From assembly GCA_030263295.1 (NCBI GenBank), contig SZOS01000056.1:1-16422 (forward strand): a stretch of DNA of 16,422 bases, written 5' to 3'. Position 1 is the first letter of the stretch. The number at the start of each line of letters is the position of its first letter. The stretch comes from Dokdonella_A sp014338185 (lineage in GTDB: Bacteria > Pseudomonadota > Gammaproteobacteria > Xanthomonadales > Rhodanobacteraceae). Below, piece by piece: positions 1 through 6,438 of this stretch. The notes under the pieces were generated by a model, which saw nothing but the letters and a program-made list of their open reading frames with translations, had not been told where the DNA came from and made no database searches. Position numbers and translations under genes: made by a program.

Positions 1-97
1 GACCGAGCGTGGCCTTGACCGCGTTGGCGAGGGTGTTGACGCCGCGCAGGATCTTGGCGCGGGCATCTTCGGAGAAACGGATTTCTTTGGCTGCCAT
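1..97 (-). CDS. groEL: Chaperonin GroEL, N-terminal fragment (cut by window edge)
   Basis: The minus strand from the ATG at 97-95 reads 32 codons beginning MAAKEIRFSEDARAKIL and ending NAVKATLG. This is the very conserved start of the 60-kDa chaperonin subunit, which forms the cytoplasmic ATP-driven folding chamber with GroES. The rest of the gene lies left of the window. In most proteobacteria groES sits just upstream of groEL. Here the bases upstream of the start (98 onward) show no groES and no good Shine-Dalgarno; instead they run within about ten bases into a plus-strand membrane-protein fragment. The native promoter and groES have therefore been lost or displaced at this copy. It could be a second, broken groEL copy, a rearranged locus or an assembly join. 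The identity is seen directly in the sequence; the state of the gene is inferred. Confidence 0.88.
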   Translation of the reverse strand, partial: MAAKEIRFSEDARAKILRGVNTLANAVKATLG

Positions 98-102
98 GGG
101 AA

Positions 103-953
103 TGGTACCAGAGGGCCTTCTTCTCGCAATCTTCTACGCCATCGCAGCGTGGGAAGGCAGTCTCAAGAAGACAACGCTTGCGCATCTTCCGCCATTACTG
201 GCCCTTGGTGCGGCCTTCGGGGCGTATCTACTGTGGAAACAGTTCCACTTCGGCAGCTTGATCCCGCATTCCGCCAAGTGCAAAGCACTGTACACAGGGG
301 ACCCACTTACGCTTGTAGGGGACTATTGGTCGATAGCGTTCTTCTGGATTATTGCCAACTTCGTCAACCCAAGGCTTTTCGACCGTCGTCGTGTTGTGCT
401 GCTCGGGTACCCTTTAGCCTACGGCATTCTTCTGATCGGAGTCGATCCGATCATTGGCCACCTAAACCGTCACGCTCTGACGCCTTGGGCGTTTCTCGTA
501 ATAGGCGGCAGCGTGGCGGTCCTCAGAATGGTGGATCGCGTCGTCCTGCCCCGCCTCGCGCCAAGCACTCGGAACCGGTCCTGCATTCTCCTGTGTTCGC
601 TCGGCATGCTGTGGAGTTTTCACAACGTTCGCGACCACATCCCGCGCCTTCATCGCGAGGCGGCGCACTACAATGAGAGAATGAACGCGCGGGAGTCGCT
701 TGGGAAATGGCTGAACGCGCATCTAGGCCCCTCGGACTGGGTTGCTATCGGTGACTGCGGGATTGTTCCGTTCATTACCCACGCAAAAGTCCTCGACCTG
801 TTCTGTCTGAACAGCCTCGAGATAAGCTCGGCCCCCGCGGGGTTCCAGCCCCGGCAGGTTGCCGATCTCGTTTTTCGGGAGAAGCCCGCTGCCATCGTGA
901 TGCACAGTTCTCTTCGAACGCCCCTGACACCACGACCCGAGTACGGCATCTAG
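103..953 (+). pseudogene. Internal fragment of a polytopic membrane glycosyltransferase (GT-C/mannosyltransferase-like)
   Basis: The plus-strand frame reads VPEGLLLAIFYAIAAW and then several hydrophobic segments (LLALGAAFGAYLLW, IAFFWIIANFV, VVLLGYPLAYGILLIGV, AFLVIGGSVAVL). The phrase FHFGSLIPHSAKCK follows, and late in the fragment come VAIGDCGIVPF and KVLDLFCLNSLEI. This resembles the middle and distal part of bacterial polytopic mannosyltransferase-like GT-C proteins, where an RPEG-type motif and a 'YFG.L.PN...K' loop are familiar; the assignment is from memory and only moderately sure. There is no plausible start: upstream codons are antisense to groEL. The frame stops at TAG 951-953, exactly where AMP nucleosidase sequence begins, so both ends look truncated. 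Base composition is lower than the neighbours (28 G/C of 60 at 301-360, versus roughly two thirds in the following gene), which suggests a foreign origin. Confidence 0.6.
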
Positions 954-1086
954 CGCCGGTCAGTCTCGCGAACACGTCAAGGTAGCCACCGAAGTTGGTC
1001 AGCAGGATATGGCGGCCAAAGCCGTCGAGCGGCACGCCGGTGTAGCGCGGCAGCCAGTTGGTAACGATTTCGTTCTTGTCTTTCAT
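952..1086 (-). pseudogene. amn: AMP nucleosidase, 5' fragment (45 codons)
   Basis: From the ATG at 1086-1084 the minus strand reads MKDKNEIVTNWLPRYTGVPL, then DGFGRHILLTNFGGYLDVFARLTGA. This is the characteristic N-terminus of the roughly 260-residue AMP nucleosidase family of the PNP/UDP phosphorylase superfamily, which hydrolyses AMP to adenine and ribose 5-phosphate. After codon 45 the match stops abruptly and the frame continues as unrelated antisense sequence of the membrane-protein fragment, so about four fifths of the enzyme, including its catalytic core, is missing. It is divergent from the M13 peptidase gene, sharing a 97-base intergenic region that seems undisturbed. The fragment should be non-functional unless the join is an assembly artefact. 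The identity is a confident recognition; the gene symbol follows family usage. Confidence 0.75.
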
Positions 1087-1183
1087 GGGCGCCAAGTATA
1101 AGCCGAAGCTGGATGGCCCCTGCCGGTCGGGATTGACGTTATCCCCTGTAAAGTGGCTTGCGCCAAATGGGGAGCTTCGAGTC
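1087..1183. promoter_or_regulatory. Divergent intergenic region between the amn fragment and the M13 peptidase gene
   Basis: This 97-base region must hold the promoters of both divergent genes. On the minus strand a TATACT hexamer (plus-strand 1095-1100) could be a -10 box for amn. It lies only 8 bases before the ATG, which would give a nearly leaderless transcript, and no convincing -35 is seen. On the plus strand TTGACG (near 1134) resembles a -35, but no good -10 follows at 16-18 bases. GGGGAG at 1169-1174 is the ribosome binding site of the M13 gene, 9 bases before its ATG. Confidence 0.3.
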
Positions 1184-3298
1184 ATGGTCAAACACAGAAT
1201 GCAGCGACTATTCCCGATGGCCGCGAGCCTGGTCGTCCTCGCTGTGAGTGCACAGGGGCCGGTAAGCCATGCCGCGGAAAGCGGACATCAGCCGCCGGAA
1301 TCGCGATCCTTCGACCCGACGGCGATGGATCCAACGGCAAACGCCTGCGAGAACTTCTACCAGTACGCCTGCGGCGGCTGGCACAAGAACTCGCCGCGCC
1401 CGGCCAGCAAAGTCTACTGGTCGCGGTCATGGACGGAATTTCGCGAACGGCTCGACGCCTATCTGCGTGACGAGGTCGAAGCCGCCGCGAAGGCAGAGGC
1501 GGGGGAAAGATCCGGAGATCAGCGCCGGGTCGGCGACTTCTACGCGGCGTGCATGGACACCGACACCATCGAGGCGCGCGGCGACGCGCCGCTACGGGCC
1601 GAACTGGCGCTGATCAATGGCATGCAAAGCAGGCGCGAACTGCCCGCCGTGATCGGTGCGCTGATCCGCGACTCGGTGCCGGGAAGCTATTGGACCGGTC
1701 TGCGCAACGGCATGCTGGTAGGCATTTACGGCGGCGCCATCGACGGCTGGAAGACCAAGCGCCTCGGCATCGGGCCCGGCGAATCGCTGGATCCGCTCAA
1801 CCTGCCGGCGCGCGAGATGTATCTCGACACCGACGAAGCGAGCGTCGTGCGGCGTGCGCGCTACCGTGAACACATCGCGACAATGCTGGAACTGACCGGA
1901 CAGCCTGCCGCGACGGCGCGGCGCGATGCCCGGCAAGTGCTGGAAATGGAAACGGCCCTGGCCGGCGCCATGCCGTCACCAGCGGATCTGGACGATCTCA
2001 GCCGCATGCTCAATCCACGCGATGCGGCATCGCTCGCCAAGGACTATCCCGACTTCGACTGGCAGGCGCTGCTGCGCCATCTGGGCGCAACGCAGGTGGA
2101 CTCGGTGAATCTCGACTGGCCGCCCTTCATGACGCAATGGAATGAGCTCGCCAGGGACAGGCCGTTGTCCGCCTGGCAGGCGTATCTGCGCTTCCACTTG
2201 GTCACCGACCGCGCCCGATTCCTGCCCGAGGCGTACCGCAAGGCATCTTTCGCCTTCTTCGGCGCTGAACTGGATGGCGCGACGGAAGAAGCACCCCGCT
2301 GGCAGACCTGCATGTCCGAAACCCGCCGCTACCTGCCCGACCCCGTGAGCCGCATGCTGCTCGAACGCGGTGACCGCCCGAAGGTCAACGCGCAGCTGCA
2401 GACCATGTTCGAGGAACTGCGAGCGGCGATGCACGAGCGCATCGAGGCAGCCGAATGGCTTTCGCCGTCGTCACGCCGTGCTTCCCAAGCAAAACTGGAT
2501 GCGATGCGCCTCGCAGTCAGCCATCCGAGCGAATGGCTGGACGACCCGCGTCTGGTGATCCGCGCGGACGACTACTACGGCAACGGTCGTCGCGCATCCG
2601 AGGCGTTGCGGCGGCGAGCCCTGGATCGGCTCGGCGAGCCGGTGCTGCTCGACGAGTGGGGCCTGCCGCCCATCTGGGTCGGGGGTTTCTATAGCTCCGG
2701 GCTCAACGCGGTGTACATGACTGCCGCACAACTGCTGTTTTTCGCCGGTGAGGATGGCCAGGATCTCGCCGGCCTGTACGGCAACCTGGGCAGCTTCGTC
2801 GGACACGAGATGTCGCACGGCTTTGATCCGATGGGTGCACAGTTCGACGGCGACGGACGGCTGCGCCCGTGGTGGAGCGACGAGGATCGCGAGCATTTCG
2901 AGCAGCGCACCCAGTGCGTGGCGGACACCTTCTCCGCCCTCACCTATCCGACCGGTGATCGCCTGAAGGGCGCATCGGTGGTGACCGAACAGACCGCAGA
3001 ACTGACCGGCACCCGTCTGGCGCTGGCGGCCTATCGTCGCGCCACCGCGGATCACCCAGAGGGCGTGCGCGACGGTTTGACCGCTGACCAGCGCTTTTAT
3101 GTGTCTTCCGCCCAGAGCATCTGTCTGGATGCATCGCCCGAAGTCTGGCGCCAACTGGTCGACACCGATCCACACGCCTTTGGACCGCCGGGCGTCAACG
3201 GTACGCTGCAGAACATGCCGGGCTTTGCCGAAGCATTCGGCTGCAAGGCAGGCGAGTCCATGATGCGGCCGCGAGAACGGATGTGTGACGTGTGGTGA
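1184..3298 (+). CDS. Secreted M13 family (neprilysin-like) zinc metallopeptidase
   Basis: The product is 704 residues, the usual size for the M13 family, which cleaves oligopeptides and is usually exported. The ATG at 1184 is chosen because GGGGAG lies 9 bases upstream and a signal peptide follows (hydrophobic MAASLVVLAVSAQG, Ala-type cleavage near residues 28-31). Longer in-frame starts from 1058 run antisense over amn. The mature N-terminus has the family phrase ANACENFYQYACGGW. The zinc motif is HEMSH (H541, E542, H545) and the third ligand is E602. The C-terminus has the expected CDVW (C701-W704). Several key positions are unusual: the family ENxxD is EQTAE (602-606), NAYY/F is NAVY (508-511), and the arginine six residues after the conserved histidine H664 (R717 of neprilysin) is Gly670. 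Zinc binding looks intact, but substrate choice may differ. A hairpin follows the stop. The gene appears monocistronic. Confidence 0.9.
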   Translation: MVKHRMQRLFPMAASLVVLAVSAQGPVSHAAESGHQPPESRSFDPTAMDPTANACENFYQYACGGWHKNSPRPASKVYWSRSWTEFRERLDAYLRDEVEAAAKAEAGERSGDQRRVGDFYAACMDTDTIEARGDAPLRAELALINGMQSRRELPAVIGALIRDSVPGSYWTGLRNGMLVGIYGGAIDGWKTKRLGIGPGESLDPLNLPAREMYLDTDEASVVRRARYREHIATMLELTGQPAATARRDARQVLEMETALAGAMPSPADLDDLSRMLNPRDAASLAKDYPDFDWQALLRHLGATQVDSVNLDWPPFMTQWNELARDRPLSAWQAYLRFHLVTDRARFLPEAYRKASFAFFGAELDGATEEAPRWQTCMSETRRYLPDPVSRMLLERGDRPKVNAQLQTMFEELRAAMHERIEAAEWLSPSSRRASQAKLDAMRLAVSHPSEWLDDPRLVIRADDYYGNGRRASEALRRRALDRLGEPVLLDEWGLPPIWVGGFYSSGLNAVYMTAAQLLFFAGEDGQDLAGLYGNLGSFVGHEMSHGFDPMGAQFDGDGRLRPWWSDEDREHFEQRTQCVADTFSALTYPTGDRLKGASVVTEQTAELTGTRLALAAYRRATADHPEGVRDGLTADQRFYVSSAQSICLDASPEVWRQLVDTDPHAFGPPGVNGTLQNMPGFAEAFGCKAGESMMRPRERMCDVW

Positions 3299-3328
3299 GC
3301 AAGGGGATCTTTCCTGATGCCGAATGAC

Positions 3329-3350
3329 GCCGAGCCAGCGCCGGCTCGGC
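3329..3350 (+). terminator. Possible terminator hairpin after the M13 gene
   Basis: GCCGAGCC (3329-3336) and GGCTCGGC (3343-3350) pair perfectly around the 6-base loop AGCGCC, 30 bases after the peptidase stop. The stem is strong, but the following bases (TCCCGCTACTTC) are only moderately T-rich, so it is a weak intrinsic terminator or a transcript-end stabilising hairpin. Confidence 0.45.
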
Positions 3351-3526
3351 TCCCGCTACTTCGCAACAACAGATAGGCGGTGACGCACCTCGCCGACGTA
3401 GCGGGATAGCCTGCCGGCAACGAGCTTCCTTCTGCTTTCTCGAGCCTTCACGGTTCGTCGGTCCGGCAGGAAGCCGCGCAGGCAGGCCCCGGTTCTGGCT
3501 CCTCCATTCACGGTTTTCCGTGGTGA

Positions 3527-3543
3527 TCAGGGACGCCCCCTGA
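3527..3543 (+). promoter_or_regulatory. Short perfect inverted repeat just before the GT39-like gene
   Basis: TCAGGG (3527-3532) and CCCTGA (3538-3543) flank a 5-base loop and end 13 bases before the ATG at 3557. It lies where an operator or a leader hairpin affecting ribosome loading could sit. No good Shine-Dalgarno is seen for this ATG. A longer-range inverted pair, CCTGCCGG at 3410-3417 and CCGGCAGG at 3463-3470, is also present in the same 258-base gap. Chance is a real alternative for both. Confidence 0.25.
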
Positions 3544-3556
3544 ACTGGCCACGTGC

Positions 3557-5638
3557 ATGACGAGCTCCCCTGCGACACCCATCGCCTTCCTGCTGCAGCG
3601 CCTTCCCGGCATCGCGCTGCTGGTCGTCCTGACCCTGCTGGCCATCTGGCGGGTGTCAGTCGGTACGCGACTGGACAGCTTCACCCTCGACGAGGCCTGG
3701 CATATCGCCGCCGGCGTCGCCTACCAGCGCGGCGGTGACATGCACCTGAACCCGGAGCATCCGCCGCTGGTGAAGCGCTGGGTCGGCGCGTGGATGCCTG
3801 CTGACGTCCGGCTCGGGGAAGAACCCGTACTGACCGAGAAAGAGCAGGAGCGGCAGTGGGTGGAGCAGCAGATTTACCTCGAGAACGACTCCGCACGGGT
3901 GCAGGCGCGGGCGCGGCTGGCGATGTTCGCCTTCCATGGCGTGCTGCTGCTGGTTCTGGGACTCCTGTTATGGCGCGCCGCTGGGCTCGCCTGGGCGACC
4001 GGAACGCTGGCCTTCGTCGCGCTGGAGCCGACGCTCGGCGCGCACTTCCCGGTGGTGATGACCGACGGCCCGCTCGCCTTCACGCTGGTTCCGGCGGCGG
4101 TGGCGGCCGCCCTGCTCTGCGCGAACTGGCAATGGCGCTGGAGCCTGCTGCTGGGATTGCTTACGGGACTCGCGCTGACGGCCAAGCACTCGGCACTGGC
4201 GGGACTGGCCGGCCTCGGTCTGCTGCTGCTCGGCGCAGCGTTGTGGGGACTGCGCCGGGGCGGAGTGCGCGAAGTCCTGCGCCGGGGACTGCGCCTGCTG
4301 GTCAGTGGCATGCTGGCGCTGACCATTCTGTGGGCCTTGTACGGTTTCCGCTACCACGCCGATCACGACGGCGGCGATCCATTCAATCGTTCGCTGGAGC
4401 AGAAGATCGAGGAGGTGCACAGCCCGCTGCTGAAATCCAGCCTGGAGCTCGCGGACCGCAGCCACCTGTTGCCACGCGCCTACCTGTGGGGTCTGGCCGA
4501 TACCGTGCGCACCGGCGTGCAGGGCCGCGCCATCATGCGGCACCTGATCTGGGGTCGGGAATTCGAGGGGCGCACGCCCTGGTTCACCTGGCCGGCCATC
4601 ATCGCGGCGAAGCTGCCGCTGGCCCTGTCGGCATTGGCACTGCTGGGTCTCGCGCTGGTTCTGCGGGAGCGGCAATTGCCACCGTCCACGCGCTGGATGC
4701 TGGCCGCGCTGACCGCGATCAGCGCGACGCACCTCGCCGCATTGATGGTGTCCCCGGCCGCCTGGGGCGGCATCCGTCACGCCACGCCCCTGCTGCTGGT
4801 GATCGCGATCTGCGGCGGCGCGGCGGCAGCCGTTGCATGGCGGCGCCGCTCCCGCGTGATCGCCGCACTTGCGGGCATCCTCTACGTGGCGGCACTGGCC
4901 ATGACGATTACCGCGCCCCGTCTGTGGGAGTACGCCAACGAAATGGCCGGCGGCAGCCACGAGGCCTGGCGCTATTTCAAGAATGAAGGCATCGACTTGG
5001 GTCAGCGCTTCAACGAGATCCGCGATTTCTACCGCGAGCGCATCGAACCCAGTGGCGAGCCGTTCTACGTCGACTACTGGATGGCCATCCCCGAACAGTG
5101 GGAGGCGGCGGGCGTGCAGCGGGTGCGTCGGGTGGAAACGCTGGATGACGGCAACACCGAAGGCCACTACGCCGGCTGGTTCCTGTACGCCAACAGCGCG
5201 AGGCTTGCCGTGCCGCAGCAGGACTGGAACCCCGATGAGGTGTTTCGCGACCTGACGCTGGTCGCCGAACTGGGCGAAATCGGTATCTGGCACGGCAGTC
5301 AGACCGACCCCAAGCTTCGCGCGGATGCCATGACGGGGCGGGTCCGGCGATACCTTTATACCGAGGCCGGCGATGACTGGGCCAAGGTCGCCCAGCGCCT
5401 GGCCGAAGTGGTCGCGGTGCTGCCGCGCGACGGCTTTGCCTGGCTGGAGCTGGGCAACGCCCGCCTGCGGTTGGGGGACTTCGACGGTGCCGAACAGGCC
5501 TGGCGGGACATGCTGTCGCAGAAAGGCAATCAGCTCGACCCCGCGCTGCAGCAGGAAATCCAGGGCCATATCGACGCGCTGGAACAAGGCGGCCAGCCGG
5601 AGTTGGTCAAGCCGATCCGCAATCCCTGGCTGGAGTGA
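3557..5638 (+). CDS. GT39/PMT-like membrane glycosyltransferase with C-terminal TPR-like tail
   Basis: The product is 693 residues with many membrane segments between about 15 and 470. It belongs to the GT-C fold enzymes (ArnT/PMT type), which move a sugar from a polyprenyl-phosphate donor onto lipid or protein on the periplasmic side. The first loop has the catalytic acidic pair in FTLDEAWHIAAG (D45-E46), followed by DMHLNPEHPPLVK (61-73), typical of this family. A second loop has LEPTLGAHFPVVMTDGP (157-172), the usual second acidic site. After the last membrane segment comes a soluble part; residues 629-655 (WLELGNARLRLGDFDGAEQAW) look like one TPR repeat, which may dock a partner. No nucleotide-sugar or lipid A genes are adjacent, so the acceptor is unknown. 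The ATG at 3557 has no clear ribosome binding site, but the hydrophobic N-terminus starts directly after it. The gene stands alone. Confidence 0.85.
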   Translation: MTSSPATPIAFLLQRLPGIALLVVLTLLAIWRVSVGTRLDSFTLDEAWHIAAGVAYQRGGDMHLNPEHPPLVKRWVGAWMPADVRLGEEPVLTEKEQERQWVEQQIYLENDSARVQARARLAMFAFHGVLLLVLGLLLWRAAGLAWATGTLAFVALEPTLGAHFPVVMTDGPLAFTLVPAAVAAALLCANWQWRWSLLLGLLTGLALTAKHSALAGLAGLGLLLLGAALWGLRRGGVREVLRRGLRLLVSGMLALTILWALYGFRYHADHDGGDPFNRSLEQKIEEVHSPLLKSSLELADRSHLLPRAYLWGLADTVRTGVQGRAIMRHLIWGREFEGRTPWFTWPAIIAAKLPLALSALALLGLALVLRERQLPPSTRWMLAALTAISATHLAALMVSPAAWGGIRHATPLLLVIAICGGAAAAVAWRRRSRVIAALAGILYVAALAMTITAPRLWEYANEMAGGSHEAWRYFKNEGIDLGQRFNEIRDFYRERIEPSGEPFYVDYWMAIPEQWEAAGVQRVRRVETLDDGNTEGHYAGWFLYANSARLAVPQQDWNPDEVFRDLTLVAELGEIGIWHGSQTDPKLRADAMTGRVRRYLYTEAGDDWAKVAQRLAEVVAVLPRDGFAWLELGNARLRLGDFDGAEQAWRDMLSQKGNQLDPALQQEIQGHIDALEQGGQPELVKPIRNPWLE

Positions 5639-5708
5639 GCCGGCGAGGCCGGTATGCCGCCAGACCCGGAACCTTGACGCCGGATTCCAGCATCATCTGC
5701 CTTCGCAA

Positions 5709-5739
5709 GGACACTGTCCCCTGATTCCGGGAATTCCCG
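5709..5739. repeat. Paired palindromes in the gap before the sigma factor gene (REP-like?)
   Basis: Two perfect palindromes lie close together in the 233-base gap. GGACA-C-TGTCC (5709-5719) is followed by CGGGAATTCCCG (5728-5739), with CCTGATTC between. 'Ggacactgtccc' phrases of this kind are familiar from repetitive extragenic elements linked to RAYT transposases in gammaproteobacteria, though this is recollection and no second copy occurs in the window. An operator for the downstream sigma/kinase pair is the other reading. The rest of the gap (5640-5871) shows only a small CCGGC/GCCGG stem right after the glycosyltransferase stop. Confidence 0.4.
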
Positions 5740-5871
5740 TTTCTTCCTGCAACCAGGGACGATGGACATTGCGGGCATGGGCGGCACTATTCCCCCGAGA
5801 CGACAGACACAAACCCGAGCTGAGCGGCCGGGCTACACTGCCGGCTCTGCGGCAACTCGGCGAGGGTGCGG

Positions 5872-6438
5872 ATGGGCGAGGTCAGCGTGCTGTTGGCGGC
5901 GGCGAACGCGGGCGACCGCGCGGCCAGTGACCGGGCCTTCGAGCTGGTCTACTCCGACCTCAAGCGGCTGGCGCGGCGACAGCTGCGGATCGCATCGCCC
6001 GGCCACGGCGCCACCTCGCTGGTCCACGAAGCCTGGCTCAAGCTGGCGCGGCCCGACGCCATGAACGTCAACGACCGCGAGCATTTCTTCGCCCTCGCCG
6101 CACGAGCCATGCGCCAGCTGGTGATCGACCACGCGCGCAACCGCGCAGCGGTAAAGCGTGGCAGCGGGCAGATCGACGAAGACCTTGACGCCGTCGCCAC
6201 GCGCGTCGGCAGCGTGGGCGACACCGACCGCCTGCTGGAACTCGACCAGGCCCTTGAGCGGCTGGCCGCCATGGACCCGCAACTGGTGCGGCTGGTGGAG
6301 ATGCGCTTCTTTGCCGGCCTGGAGCTCAGCGAGATCGCCGACGTCTCCGGGCGTTCGGAGCGCTCGCTCAAGCGCGACTGGCGCAAGGCGCGCGCCGTGC
6401 TGCACGCCAACCTTGATGGAAGCGACCTGCATGACTGA
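5872..6438 (+). CDS. ECF-type RNA polymerase sigma factor (TIGR02999-like), kinase-coupled
   Basis: The product is 188 residues. The region 2 helices span about 10-95 (AFELVYSDLKRLARRQL, then HFFALAARAMRQLVIDHARN), and region 4 spans about 122-182, ending in the helix-turn-helix LSEIADVSGRSERSLKRDW. This arrangement matches the TIGR02999 branch of ECF sigma factors, which direct RNA polymerase to a small regulon. In place of the usual acidic DAED motif of region 2.2 the protein has GATSLVHEAWLKL, with Thr48 and Ser49 where acidic residues are expected. Start: GTG 5866 and ATG 5872 are both in frame; GAGG at 5862-5865 is 6 bases before the ATG and would overlap the GTG start, so ATG is preferred. 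The stop overlaps the next gene's start (ATGACTGA), a sign of translational coupling. No anti-sigma gene is seen, so the kinase is the likely regulator. Confidence 0.9.
   Translation: MGEVSVLLAAANAGDRAASDRAFELVYSDLKRLARRQLRIASPGHGATSLVHEAWLKLARPDAMNVNDREHFFALAARAMRQLVIDHARNRAAVKRGSGQIDEDLDAVATRVGSVGDTDRLLELDQALERLAAMDPQLVRLVEMRFFAGLELSEIADVSGRSERSLKRDWRKARAVLHANLDGSDLHD

Noticed and set aside
94..109. Adjacent NcoI-like and KpnI-like sites that might suggest a cloning junction
   Set aside because: CCATGG arises naturally from the groEL start codon, and one GGTACC can occur by chance; no vector sequence is visible.
1058..1183. Longer start for the M13 peptidase
   Set aside because: It would run antisense over the amn start, precede the signal peptide with a long non-hydrophobic stretch and ignore the GGGGAG site before ATG 1184.
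3968..5587. Long open frame of about 539 codons on the minus strand
   Set aside because: It lies fully antisense to the membrane glycosyltransferase, is extremely rich in Gln, Arg and His, and has no membrane or domain pattern. It is a shadow produced by high GC.
6158..6430. Longer start for the kinase inside the sigma factor gene
   Set aside because: The extra residues are an out-of-frame reading of the sigma factor, while ATG 6431 gives a classic ATGA-type overlap.
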